From positions 3,968,001-4,032,000 of the forward strand of contig NZ_FXUY01000001.1 in NCBI RefSeq assembly GCF_900182985.1: a DNA stretch of 64,000 bases, given 5' to 3'. The notes under the pieces were generated by a model. That model was given only the letters and a program-made list of their open reading frames with translations. It did not search any database and had not been told where the DNA came from. Positions 33,868 to 42,364 of the stretch are shown piece by piece (the first letter of the stretch is position 1; every line of letters starts with the position of its first letter). Origin of the DNA: Pseudomonas helmanticensis. Its GTDB lineage: Bacteria; Pseudomonadota; Gammaproteobacteria; Pseudomonadales; Pseudomonadaceae. The translations under genes were made by a program, and so were the position numbers.

Positions 33868-34794
33868 ATGGATAGCAGAACCTTACGCAACCTCATGCGC
33901 ATCGTGCAGACCGGCTCTTTGTCGGCCGCAGCCGAGCATTCGTGCCTGACTGTGCAGGCGTTGGCCGCGCAGTTGAACAAGGTCGAAGAGCAGTTCGGTT
34001 TCCGCTTGTTTCGACGTTCCAACAAAGGTCTGACGCTGACGCCGCAAGGTACCGAGCTCACGCCTTATATGGACAAAGTGCTGATTGCCACGCGACAGAT
34101 GGAAGAAAAGGTCGAGGCGCTGAAGGTGCCGGGCCAGCGGACGTTGAAGGTTGCGCTGAACAACACGTTGTCGACTGACTTCAACCGGCGAATGATCGGA
34201 CGCCTGATCGAGGTATTTCCCGATTATCAGATGGAATTCAGTTATGCCGAGTCGATGGAAAACCTCAGCAAGCTGAAGAACGAAGACTTTGATCTTGCGG
34301 TGCTGATCGGGCCGCAACGGCCGGGTTTGCCGAGCATCGTTTTGCCGGACGTGCAGGTGCAGGTGGTCGGTGCGCATTGCGGTCAGGAAAACGATCCACT
34401 GACGTTGCTGGGCAACAAGTTTCAGGTACGTCCTGCGGAAGATTGTCCGTATTCCCACAGCTTTTTGCGTTTTCTCGACGCCGGGCTGGGCAATCACGAG
34501 AATGGTCAGCGCATGGTCTATTCGTGCAGCGAAACGCTGACGTTGTCGTTGATCACGCAGATGGACGCGGTCGGCATGGTTTCGCGTGAGGCTGCGCAGA
34601 AAAACGGCCTGACGATTTTCCCGGGTTTCGAGGACTTCCTCGAAGTGCGCCTGGCGGTGAACAACTCGGAGTTGTCGCGCCAGGCACTCAGCGATGTTGT
34701 CGATCTGCCGTTACATGAACGAGCCGAGCGCAATGTACGCAGCCGTCCCAACCGCCACACTGAGAAAGAGGTTTTTGCTGAAATACGCACATAA
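33868..34794 (+). CDS. LysR-family regulator
   Basis: This 308-residue protein has an N-terminal winged helix (LMRIVQTGSLSAAAEHSCLTVQALAAQLNKVEEQFGFRLFRR) and a periplasmic-binding-like sensor domain (TLKVALNNTLSTDFNRRMIG onward). It faces the AzlCD operon and overlaps the 3' end of azlD by 84 bases. The last 28 residues are therefore antisense to azlD codons and unlike a normal LysR tail, suggesting the native end was lost. It probably regulates the facing operon. Confidence 0.78.
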   Translation: MDSRTLRNLMRIVQTGSLSAAAEHSCLTVQALAAQLNKVEEQFGFRLFRRSNKGLTLTPQGTELTPYMDKVLIATRQMEEKVEALKVPGQRTLKVALNNTLSTDFNRRMIGRLIEVFPDYQMEFSYAESMENLSKLKNEDFDLAVLIGPQRPGLPSIVLPDVQVQVVGAHCGQENDPLTLLGNKFQVRPAEDCPYSHSFLRFLDAGLGNHENGQRMVYSCSETLTLSLITQMDAVGMVSREAAQKNGLTIFPGFEDFLEVRLAVNNSELSRQALSDVVDLPLHERAERNVRSRPNRHTEKEVFAEIRT

Positions 34795-35028
34795 CAACGT
34801 CGGAATCGCGGCATAGAATTCCGGGCGATCGAGCTGTATGTGCTGATCCTTGATCAACAAGGGAGTCAGGCTGATAGCAGCGACGATCGCCACCGGCAGG
34901 TATTCCAGCGCCCGCGCGACAAATGGCGGCCAGTGCTCGGTATTGATTTGCAGTGGCAAGGCGCGTGGCAGGAAGGTCACGGCCATCATCAGCACCACTA
35001 CCAGAATCAGGAACGTTTGGTCAGGCAT
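34711..35028 (-). CDS. azlD: AzlD-type exporter subunit
   Basis: This 105-residue protein has about four membrane spans (ILVVVLMMAVTFLPRALPL, FVARALEYLPVAIVAAISL). It is the small partner of AzlC; together they export branched-chain amino acids or related analogues. It overlaps azlC by 22 bases. Confidence 0.82.
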   Translation of the reverse strand: MPDQTFLILVVVLMMAVTFLPRALPLQINTEHWPPFVARALEYLPVAIVAAISLTPLLIKDQHIQLDRPEFYAAIPTLLCAYFSKNLFLSVAVGTAAYIALGSFM

Positions 35029-35723
35029 ACACCCACTCCGCAGCCCACAAACGTGGCGATAAACACATTAAACGGCGAGCTGCCGACCAGGCTCAGGGCG
35101 CCCATGCAGATCACCGCTGCCGCGGCGGCGATCAGTTTGTTGCGCGTGTTGCACAGTGACACCAGCACGTAGAGCATCATCGCCGTCAGTGCGTAGTCGA
35201 GCTGATATTTGATCAGGTGTGCCGCGTACTGTGCGCACACCGCGCCGAGCAATCCGCCGAGCACCCACGAGGTGTGGCAGAACAGGTTGAAACCGATCAG
35301 ATAGCGCACGTTGACCGGCGCACCGGTGCCGAGTTTCACACTGTGGAAGGCAAAGGATTCATCGGTCAGGCCACCGGCGTAAGCCCAACGTTCCATGCGG
35401 CTCAAACCGAGCGCGCGCAGGGCTTTGGCCATATAGACCGACATCAACATGTGCCGCGCGTTGATCAGGAACGTGGTCAGCACAATGGTGGTCAGCGATG
35501 CACCGCTGGAGATCAGCGCCAGCGCAGCGAATTGCGAAGCGCCGGCATAGACGAACAAGCACATCGCCACCGGCAGCCACATTGGCAACCCGGCGTTGAC
35601 GGCCATCAGCCCGAACACGAATGACACCGTGAAGTACCCGGCGACCACCGGGCTGGCTTCGGCAAACGTGCGCGACGGCTGATGGTTGACCATCAACGGC
35701 GCACTGCCGGACGTTTCATTCAT
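35007..35723 (-). CDS. azlC: AzlC-type branched-chain amino acid exporter subunit
   Basis: This 238-residue membrane protein has the AzlC pattern: VAGYFTVSFVFGLMAVNAGL, YAGASQFAALALIS, and NARHMLMSVYMAKALR with the conserved N-x-R-H. The ATG overlaps the acetyltransferase stop, so it is in the same operon. The upstream dioxygenase suggests the exported substrate could be a hydroxylated amino acid. Confidence 0.85.
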   Translation of the reverse strand: MNETSGSAPLMVNHQPSRTFAEASPVVAGYFTVSFVFGLMAVNAGLPMWLPVAMCLFVYAGASQFAALALISSGASLTTIVLTTFLINARHMLMSVYMAKALRALGLSRMERWAYAGGLTDESFAFHSVKLGTGAPVNVRYLIGFNLFCHTSWVLGGLLGAVCAQYAAHLIKYQLDYALTAMMLYVLVSLCNTRNKLIAAAAAVICMGALSLVGSSPFNVFIATFVGCGVGVCLTKRS

Positions 35724-36187
35724 AGATCCCTCTCAAATGTCCGTTCGCCATGGGGCTCGCAAAAACCCTGGGCAGTCCAAAAACGCTTGCCCGCGAGGTT
35801 AGCATCGTCGACGAACAGAAACATCCGCAACACGCCGACGCGTTTCATGTCGGACGAAGCCGCTTCCACCAGACGCTGGCCGACGCCCTGGCTGCGATAG
35901 CGTGGGCTGACCGCCAGATGATTGATCGTGCCGCGACTGCCGAGCATGCCGCCGAGTACCGCACCGACGATTTCGCCAGCGACGTCGAAGGCGAGATACG
36001 ACGTGGTGGTTTTCTGAATCAACACGCCGCGCAGGCATTTGGCGTCCTGCCATTCGCAGAAGGACACTTCGTCGAACTGGCGGAAGAAGCGCTCCATGCG
36101 CTGCGCATCCTTGGCCGTGGCGCGTCGCAGCACCACTGGCGTCGAGCATTCGACGCCATCGATTGGGGTGATCTGATTAGCGAACAA
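35720..36187 (-). CDS. GNAT-family acetyltransferase
   Basis: The product is a GNAT protein. Visible are the N-terminal strand VVLRRATAKDAQRMERFF, the central strand INHLAVSPRYRSQGVGQRLVEAA with the acetyl-CoA loop (R-x-x-G-V-G-Q), and the C-terminal KRFWTAQGFCEPHGE. I place the start at TTG 36187, just before the dioxygenase stop. An ATG at 36250 would overlap the dioxygenase gene by 74 bases and has no ribosome site. The start remains uncertain. It may acetylate the hydroxylated amino acid made upstream. Confidence 0.7.
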   Translation of the reverse strand: MFANQITPIDGVECSTPVVLRRATAKDAQRMERFFRQFDEVSFCEWQDAKCLRGVLIQKTTTSYLAFDVAGEIVGAVLGGMLGSRGTINHLAVSPRYRSQGVGQRLVEAASSDMKRVGVLRMFLFVDDANLAGKRFWTAQGFCEPHGERTFERDL

Positions 36188-36929
36188 TGTCGAAAGCGGT
36201 CCCGGGCCGCGAGAAGGAAATCGCCAGAATCTGCCGGTACGCCATCGCATGCGTGTGCGTGTTGCGGGCCGGGGTCACGTAGTGACGCATGTCGCGATCG
36301 AGGAAGTAGGTGGTATCGAGAATTTCCTGGTAAGTGGTCGACGCCAGTTGATGCTCGTGGATGTCGTACAGACGACTCTCCGCACCGTCGACATTGTTAC
36401 GGCCCCAAAAGTGCACGCCGCTGAACGGGTAACCGTCGCAGTGAATGCCTTCAGGGGTGATTTCCAGTTGCTTGCCCGGTTTGATCTCGATGCGGATCTG
36501 ATGGATCTGGCATTGCCAGATTTCATCGTGCAGCTCTTCCGGCAACACGCTTTTGTACACTTCGAAATCGGTGTCGATCAGGCTGCGCATCACCGGCGAT
36601 GTGATCACTTCATCGGAGAAGTCCTGGAAGTGCCGCACCAGGCCGCCGACATAGGCGTTGTTCTCTTTCGATTGCACGTACGCGCGATGCTCAAGTTGCG
36701 TCAGCTCGCGGGTTTTCGGGTTGTACTCGAAGTCGCTGTAACGACGGTAACGCATGCCGGCTTCGGCCTGACCGTAGTAACTGTCAGGCTCCATGTTTTC
36801 CCAACTTTTGGTCAGTCTGACGAAGTCGGCAAAATGACCGTAGAGATTGAAGTCACCACCCTGGACGTTGACATATTTGTCGCGCCGTAGCGATTCGCCC
36901 ACTTCTCTGTTCAAAACGATCATTACCAA
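36177..36929 (-). CDS. 2-oxoglutarate/Fe(II) dioxygenase, isoleucine-dioxygenase-like family
   Basis: This 250-residue protein has the features of the 2OG-Fe_Oxy_2 family. The HxD iron ligands are in EGIHCDGYPFSG. A distal His lies in DRDMRHYVTPA, and an Arg region near YRQILAISF can bind 2-oxoglutarate. N-terminal strands include YVNVQGGDFNLYGHFADF. Members of this family hydroxylate free L-isoleucine, leucine, methionine and similar amino acids. It heads an operon with GNAT and AzlCD. The substrate is inferred, not shown. Confidence 0.72.
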   Translation of the reverse strand: MVMIVLNREVGESLRRDKYVNVQGGDFNLYGHFADFVRLTKSWENMEPDSYYGQAEAGMRYRRYSDFEYNPKTRELTQLEHRAYVQSKENNAYVGGLVRHFQDFSDEVITSPVMRSLIDTDFEVYKSVLPEELHDEIWQCQIHQIRIEIKPGKQLEITPEGIHCDGYPFSGVHFWGRNNVDGAESRLYDIHEHQLASTTYQEILDTTYFLDRDMRHYVTPARNTHTHAMAYRQILAISFSRPGTAFDIVR

Positions 36930-37101
36930 ATTCTCCGCTGCGTTGAGCGGCCTAATCTATTAGGTGGAGAATTTGCGTCCATGAGAAAGAATTTCAGGCA
37001 TTTGAAGCATTGTTTGAAACGGCGTTTACAGCAGCTCAAAAACAACTTTTACATGACAAAAACACGGGTTTTTTGGGGTTTTCATCAAAAAATCGTCAAA
37101 A

Positions 37102-37128
37102 AAAAACCCCGAACCTGTCGGGGTTTTT
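37102..37128 (-). terminator. Terminator of the OprD-family porin gene
   Basis: CCCCGA acctg TCGGGG is flanked by A- and T-runs. On the minus strand it is followed by a long T stretch and lies 28 bases past the porin stop. Confidence 0.85.
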
Positions 37129-37155
37129 CTCATGTTTCTTACACTCGATCGATCA

Positions 37156-38442
37156 TCAGAAGATGTTGATCGGGTAATCGACGAATACACGCAGCTCGTT
37201 GCCGCTGACGTTGTACTCGCTGGACTTCTGCGACACGCGCAGGATCGAGCTACGCAGTTTCACGCTGAGGTCTTTGGCCGGGCCAGATTGCACGACGTAT
37301 TTGAACTGGTTGAAGATCTCGCGCTCGGTGCCGCCTTCGCTGGTAGAGGTGGTGATGTTGTCGCCACGCACGTAAGCGAAGTTGTAGCTCAGACCCGGTA
37401 CGCCGAAGGCCCCGAAGTCGAGGCCGTAGCCCAGCTGCCAGCTGCGTTCGTCTTCAGCGTTGAAGTCGGACCAGTAGGAGTTGGCCAGGTAGATGGTGTT
37501 GCCACCGTCGCCGACACGACCTTGTTCTTTCTGGTAGCCGCCGTAGGCGTAACCCAGGTTGCTGTCGCCGGTGGAGCGCTGATGCGCCACGGTGAACGAG
37601 TGCGGGCCAGTGGCGAAAGTGGCTGCCAGGCTCCAGATCTTGTTGTCATCACCGGTCGCACCGCTTTCGCGGACATAGGAATTGTCCAGCTTGGTGCGGT
37701 AGCCGTTGAAGTCCAGGGTCAGCGACTGATCCTTGTCGATCGGGTACACGTAGTTGGCGTTTACGTATTGCTTCTTCAGCACGTCTTCAACGTCGGAAGC
37801 GTACAGCGCGCCCTTGAAGTGTTCGGTGAACTGGTAGCTACCGCCCAACACGTTGATCGACTTCAGACCACCGCTGTCACGGCCTTCAGCGCTCTTGCGC
37901 GATTCGGCAGTGAAACGACCGGCGTTCAATTCGAGGCCTTTGATCTCTTTGGAAGTGATCAAGGTACCGGTGTAGCTTTCCGGCAGCAGACGCGAGTTGT
38001 CGTAGTTCAGCACCGGCAGGGCCGGCATCTGGTCACCGTAAGTCAGGGTGGTGCTGGACAGACGGAACTTGACCGCCGCGCCGCCCTTGGACAGGTCATT
38101 GGCCGGCTTGCCGCTGTCGCCACGCTTGAAGAAGTCGATACCACCGGCACCGCTGCGATCTTCGCTGCGCTCCAGGTTCAATGCATACAGACCGAACGCA
38201 TCAACACCGACACCGATGGTGCCTTGAGTGAAACCGGACGAGAACGTACCGATGGCCGCTTGGCCCCATTCCGACTTGTCGGCGTTGCCGTCTTTGTAGT
38301 CACGATTGATGTAGGCATTGCGCAGCAGCACTTTGAGGCTGCTGTCTTCAACAAAACCCTTGGACTCGGCCTGGTCGTTAGCCATGGCCTGAGTGGCGCT
38401 CAACATCCCCAATGCGATCAGACTGATCCGCTTGTTCAACAT
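37156..38442 (-). CDS. OprD-family outer membrane porin
   Basis: The start is placed at ATG 38442 (MLNKRISLIALGMLSATQAMA), with TAAGGAAAA upstream. A longer frame adds 25 codons without a site. The 428-residue product has a signal peptide cut near AMA-NDQ, the OprD N-terminal strand (GFVEDSSLKVLLRNAYINRDY), repeated amphipathic strands and the C-terminal YPINIF ending in Phe. It forms an 18-strand substrate-specific channel for small carboxylates or amino acids. Which substrate is not determined. Confidence 0.88.
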   Translation of the reverse strand: MLNKRISLIALGMLSATQAMANDQAESKGFVEDSSLKVLLRNAYINRDYKDGNADKSEWGQAAIGTFSSGFTQGTIGVGVDAFGLYALNLERSEDRSGAGGIDFFKRGDSGKPANDLSKGGAAVKFRLSSTTLTYGDQMPALPVLNYDNSRLLPESYTGTLITSKEIKGLELNAGRFTAESRKSAEGRDSGGLKSINVLGGSYQFTEHFKGALYASDVEDVLKKQYVNANYVYPIDKDQSLTLDFNGYRTKLDNSYVRESGATGDDNKIWSLAATFATGPHSFTVAHQRSTGDSNLGYAYGGYQKEQGRVGDGGNTIYLANSYWSDFNAEDERSWQLGYGLDFGAFGVPGLSYNFAYVRGDNITTSTSEGGTEREIFNQFKYVVQSGPAKDLSVKLRSSILRVSQKSSEYNVSGNELRVFVDYPINIF

Positions 38443-38530
38443 TTTGTTTTCCTTATTACGGGTTGAAACGCGCTGTGTCGAACGGCTGAAACGGCGCTTT
38501 TGCACTCTTCTTTTCACCCCGAAATAAAAC

Positions 38531-38576
38531 GGCTCGCCAAAGCCAGACTTTGGCGAGCCCTTTCATTTTTTTGAGT
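38531..38576. terminator. Strong hairpin in the leader of the porin gene / end of the DsbA-like gene
   Basis: A 12-bp perfect stem GGCTCGCCAAAG / CTTTGGCGAGCC has a 5-base loop, with T-runs on the plus side and a weaker T-rich tail on the minus side. It can end the DsbA-like transcript 150 bases upstream, and it may also sit inside the porin leader. Confidence 0.6.
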
Positions 38577-38728
38577 CATGGCGGTTGGCCACAGGCGTTG
38601 GGCCGAATCGTAGCCGCGCCCTCAATAATGTGTCAATTTCAAGAATCGTCTTTAAATAGGTAAAAATCGTCTAAGAAATGTAATTTTTGCGATATCGGCT
38701 TGCCCGGAAATGCCGTCAGCCAGTGATT

Positions 38729-39406
38729 TCAGCGAACATCGGCGCAGCCGTCGATGCCACAAAATACAGCCCCTTCACCGGTTTCTTCGGCTGTGAGCGC
38801 CTCGTTCAACCAGTCGGCAAAAGCCTGCGGTTTGCCCAGCCATGGACTGATATCCACCAGCGTGAACTGACCGTTGTCTTCCAGCGCAAATGTTGGAAAA
38901 CCTTGTCCGCCCAGTTGAGCCAACAGCGCACGACTGGCTTTTACATGCTGCTCGGTATCCACGGAACTGAGCGCAGCCTGAAAGCTTTCGACGGCGTAAC
39001 CCATCTGCACGGCGAGATCCAGCAGTACCGATTCATCAGCAATCCGTCGCCCTTCCAGGTAGTGCGCCGTCTGCACATGCCCAAGCAATTCAAGACCACG
39101 CCCATCAATTTGATCCGCCGCCATGACGGCGGCAATCGGCGGCGTCGAATCGAATACCGCCGAGTGATCGCGCAGCAAGCCTTCAAAGTAGGCCTCGCCG
39201 AAAGGCTGCCCGGTGTATTCAGCGATGCGCCGATCATGCGGGATTACATAACTGCGCAGCTGCGCCGAAACGTTCTGGCGATTGGCACCGCTCATCATGC
39301 CCCCCGCATGCGCGATGACTGGCATTAATTGCTGCGCCGCCTGAACCAGCGGTTTGGCGCCGTAGCACCAGCCGCACAATGGGTCGTAAATGTAGTGAAG
39401 GATCAT
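38729..39406 (-). CDS. DsbA-family (FrnE-like) cytoplasmic oxidoreductase
   Basis: The start is taken at ATG 39406 (MILHYIYDPLCGWCYGAKP), five codons inside the longest frame. The 225-residue product has the redox pair CGWC (C11-C14), a large helical insert and the cis-Pro region GGQGFPTFALEDNG. It has no signal peptide, so it is a cytosolic DsbA/FrnE-like thiol oxidoreductase or isomerase. It may act in thiol stress. The target is unknown. Confidence 0.82.
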   Translation of the reverse strand: MILHYIYDPLCGWCYGAKPLVQAAQQLMPVIAHAGGMMSGANRQNVSAQLRSYVIPHDRRIAEYTGQPFGEAYFEGLLRDHSAVFDSTPPIAAVMAADQIDGRGLELLGHVQTAHYLEGRRIADESVLLDLAVQMGYAVESFQAALSSVDTEQHVKASRALLAQLGGQGFPTFALEDNGQFTLVDISPWLGKPQAFADWLNEALTAEETGEGAVFCGIDGCADVR

Positions 39407-39598
39407 CAGAAATACCGGCAAGAAAGTAGAAAAATTCGATGCCGGCAGACTAAACCCGGAGGCATTGCGGAAAAACGCCAGAATGACTTTCAGTCTGTTG
39501 CTTGAACCGGTCGAATGCCCGACTACGCCATTTGTATCGATCTCGACATAAATTGAAACAATGAACCTGGGGAACTTCTCAAGAATAAATTACGGAAG

Positions 39599-39620
39599 CA
39601 AATGCAAAGCATTACCATTC
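39599..39620. promoter_or_regulatory. Possible Fur box before the siderophore receptor gene
   Basis: GCAAATGCAAAGCATTACCATT lies 29 bases before the receptor start. It contains the palindrome AATGC AAA GCATT and agrees partly with the Fur 19-mer. Iron repression is expected for the receptor, which supports the call. Confidence 0.45.
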
Positions 39621-39648
39621 GCGCGCTCGAATTCCTCTACCCTTTCGG

Positions 39649-41754
39649 ATGCGCTTTTCAATGCCTGCCCCGTTCCGTCTTACGCCCGTCACCCTTGGGC
39701 TTTCTGCCTTTCTGTCCAGCGGTTTTGCCTATTCGGCAACTGAATTACCTGCCACCGCGATCAACGCCGAAGCGCAAGCCGATGATCCACGCGTCAAGGC
39801 CAGCACTACCGCAACCCGCACCTCCACGCCGGTGCGCTATGTGCCGCAGGCGATCGATTCGATCAAGACCGCAAACGTTGCCAGCTATGGCACCAACGAT
39901 ATCGGCGATGCCTTGAGTGGTATGCCCAACGTCAGCAGCAGCGCCGACACCCGTTTCGACAGCCTGCGCATTCGCGGCTTCGATGCCAGCAACGACTTCT
40001 ATCTGGACGGCATTCGCGACGACAGCCAATACAAGCGCGACCTGCACAACATCGAACGCGTCGAAGTCCTCAAAGGCCCCGCCGCCGTGTTGTACGGCCG
40101 TGGCAGTCAGGGCGGGATCGTCAACCGCGTCAGCAAGATGCCGGAATTCGGCCGCCGCTCGACCATCGAAGCGCAAGGCGGCAGCGAAGATTTGCGCAGC
40201 CTTTACGCTGACCTCAGCACCGACCCGAGCGACAACCTCAGCCTGCGCCTGAACATGGGCAACATGGATGAAAACAGTTTCCGCGACGGCGTCAGCGGCA
40301 ATCGCCAACTGTTCGCGCCGTCGATGAGCTGGCAACTGACACCCGACCTGAACTGGTTGGTGCAGTACGAATACAGCCGTTACAACCGCACACCGGATCG
40401 CGGGATTCCCGGGGTCAACGGGCGTCCCGCCGATGTCGGTCGCGACACCACCTACGGTAACGATCACGACTTCATCGACGACAAGACGCAATCGCTGCGC
40501 TCCAGACTCACCTACGAAATCAATGACAGCTGGCAACTGCGCCAGACCCTCGGGGTGTTCAAGCTCGACAGTGATTTCGATAACACTTACCTGTCAGGTT
40601 TCGACAGTAAAACCAACAAGGTCACGCGTCAGCACTGGCAGCAGGATCTGACCACCCGCAACATCTACAACAACCTCGAACTGGAAGGCAGTTTCGATAC
40701 GTTCGGTCTTGAGCATCGCCTGCTCACCGGCGTCGAGACCGGCAGCCAGCGCCGCGATCCAACGCTGTACAACGCCGCCACCGGCAGAACGCCTGGCGCA
40801 CGTCCCGTACCGTCGCTCGACCTCTACAGCCCCAACCGCGACCTGCGCCATACCGGCAGCATGCAAGTCTCCAGCAACAGCCACACGGAAGTCGAAAGCC
40901 GCGCAGTGTACGTGCAGGATCAACTGCGCCTGAACGATCAATGGCAACTGCTCGGCGGTCTGCGCTACGACACCTTCGATATCGAGTCGACCAACAAGCT
41001 GCGCAACATTTCCGAAGATCGCGACAGCCACAGCACCAGCCCGCGCGTCGGTCTGGTCTGGACGCCGCTGCAGAACCACTCGTTCTACGCCTCGTGGTCG
41101 AAGACCTTCTCTCCGGTCGGCGGCGGTCTGATCGGCATCACGCCGGGAGCGGCCGGCAACAGCAACGACCTCAGCCCCGAACTGACCAAGCAGAAAGAAA
41201 TCGGCGTGAAGAGCGATTGGCTCGACGATCGTCTGAGTACCACGCTGGCGATCTACGACCTGGAACTGTACAACCGCCGCACCAGCGATCCTAACGACCC
41301 GACGCTGACGGTAATGTCCGGTCTGCAACGCTCACGCGGGATCGAGTTGACTGCCACCGGCAATATCGTCGGTAACTGGTACGTCCGCGGTGGCGTCGGC
41401 GTGCAGGACGCCACCATCGAGAAGGACAACAACGGCCTCGAAGGCAAACGCATCAACAACGTCGCCAAGCACAACGCCAGCCTGTTCCTGACCTGGAAAC
41501 CGGAAATGGGCTGGTATGGCGAAACCGGTCTGACCCTGGTCGGCCAGCGTTACGCCGATAATGCCAACACCACCGTATTGCCGGGTTATGGCCGTTGGGA
41601 TGCGCTGATGGGTTACCGCATGAAGGATTGGGATTTGCGGGCGGCGCTGAACAACATCACCGATCGTGACTATTACGCATCGGCGACCAGCCAGTATCAG
41701 ATTCAGCCCGGGGCACCGCGCAGCGTTGTGATGACCGGAACTTATAGCTTCTAA
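39649..41754 (+). CDS. TonB-dependent siderophore receptor
   Basis: This 701-residue outer membrane receptor has a signal peptide (MRFSMPAPFRLTPVTLGLSA, cut near SYSATE; ATG 39661 is an alternative start). A plug domain follows (PQAIDSIKTANVASYGTNDIGDALSGMP, then SLRIRGFDASNDFYLDGIRDD and VEVLKGPAAVLYGRGSQGGIVN). The beta-barrel ends in TYSF, the usual C-terminal Phe. There is no N-terminal signalling domain, so it does not drive a sigma/anti-sigma pair. The pattern is that of ferric-siderophore receptors of the FhuA/Fiu type. The ligand is unknown. Confidence 0.87.
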   Translation: MRFSMPAPFRLTPVTLGLSAFLSSGFAYSATELPATAINAEAQADDPRVKASTTATRTSTPVRYVPQAIDSIKTANVASYGTNDIGDALSGMPNVSSSADTRFDSLRIRGFDASNDFYLDGIRDDSQYKRDLHNIERVEVLKGPAAVLYGRGSQGGIVNRVSKMPEFGRRSTIEAQGGSEDLRSLYADLSTDPSDNLSLRLNMGNMDENSFRDGVSGNRQLFAPSMSWQLTPDLNWLVQYEYSRYNRTPDRGIPGVNGRPADVGRDTTYGNDHDFIDDKTQSLRSRLTYEINDSWQLRQTLGVFKLDSDFDNTYLSGFDSKTNKVTRQHWQQDLTTRNIYNNLELEGSFDTFGLEHRLLTGVETGSQRRDPTLYNAATGRTPGARPVPSLDLYSPNRDLRHTGSMQVSSNSHTEVESRAVYVQDQLRLNDQWQLLGGLRYDTFDIESTNKLRNISEDRDSHSTSPRVGLVWTPLQNHSFYASWSKTFSPVGGGLIGITPGAAGNSNDLSPELTKQKEIGVKSDWLDDRLSTTLAIYDLELYNRRTSDPNDPTLTVMSGLQRSRGIELTATGNIVGNWYVRGGVGVQDATIEKDNNGLEGKRINNVAKHNASLFLTWKPEMGWYGETGLTLVGQRYADNANTTVLPGYGRWDALMGYRMKDWDLRAALNNITDRDYYASATSQYQIQPGAPRSVVMTGTYSF

Positions 41755-41761
41755 GAAACAA

Positions 41762-41843
41762 GATCAAAAGATCGCAGCCTGCGGCAGCTCCTACATTGGA
41801 ATGTGTGATTCCCTGTAGGAGCTGCCGCAGGCTGCGATCTTTT
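41762..41843. repeat. REP pair, convergent
   Basis: Two inverted copies of the motif GTAGGAGCTGCCGCAGGCTG, with the GATCTTTT tail, flank a 20-base spacer just after the receptor stop. The structure can fold as a long hairpin and end or stabilise the receptor mRNA. Confidence 0.9.
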
Positions 41844-41905
41844 CTTTCGTGCATAAAAAAGCGCCGCCATCCCGGCAGCGCTTTTACCAATCCCTGTTGT
41901 TGTTC

Positions 41906-42118
41906 TTATCCTTCCATCACAGCCCACAACGCTTCCAGTTCGGCCTCGCTGAACAGATCAGCGGGGTATCGCTCGATCATCATCCGGCGCGGATCAGGTT
42001 CCCTGATCTGACGCGTTCCATTGGACTTCAACCAGTGCGCGACAATCTGCAGCGATTCGCCGTTTACGGCCATGGGGTGCAACGTCCGCTCGCTGACTAC
42101 GTTCACTTCGGCGTTCAT
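41906..42118 (-). CDS. Small conserved hypothetical protein
   Basis: The start is placed at ATG 42118 (MNAEVNVVSERTLHPM), which has GGGGAGAG nine bases upstream. The 70-residue product contains MAVNGESLQIVAHWLKSNGTRQIREPDPRRMMIERYPADLFSEAELEALWAVMEG-like elements: a basic RR core and an acidic helix at the end. No domain is recognised and no operon partner is seen. Confidence 0.6.
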   Translation of the reverse strand: MNAEVNVVSERTLHPMAVNGESLQIVAHWLKSNGTRQIREPDPRRMMIERYPADLFSEAELEALWAVMEG

Positions 42119-42266
42119 TTCAGCGCTCTCTCCCCGTACGTGAGCGGCTAACTTATCCAAGGTTTATGACAGAACTGTTGAAGTTCTCCTCCCTCCCTAG
42201 TGCACGGGTGATGGATACAAGAGCTATGCCAATGTTTCTCAGTTGTCGACAAGTGGATACAAAGAA

Positions 42267-42292
42267 GCCCGCAGTCCTGACGGGCTGCGGGC
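42267..42292 (-). terminator. Terminator of the agmatine deiminase gene
   Basis: GCCCGCAG ... CTGCGGGC forms an 8-bp stem. On the minus strand it is followed by TTCTTTGT. It lies about 73 bases past the stop of the deiminase gene. Confidence 0.65.
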
Positions 42293-42364
42293 CTGTGTTG
42301 ATGCTTAGCGAGCTAAACATTGCCTGACCGATTTATGAATCAACTCAAGCTGTTACGTCTCGCC

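Noticed and set aside
37132..38466. A 444-codon plus-strand frame opposite the OprD porin
   Set aside because: It is antisense to a well-supported porin with signal peptide, ribosome site and terminator.
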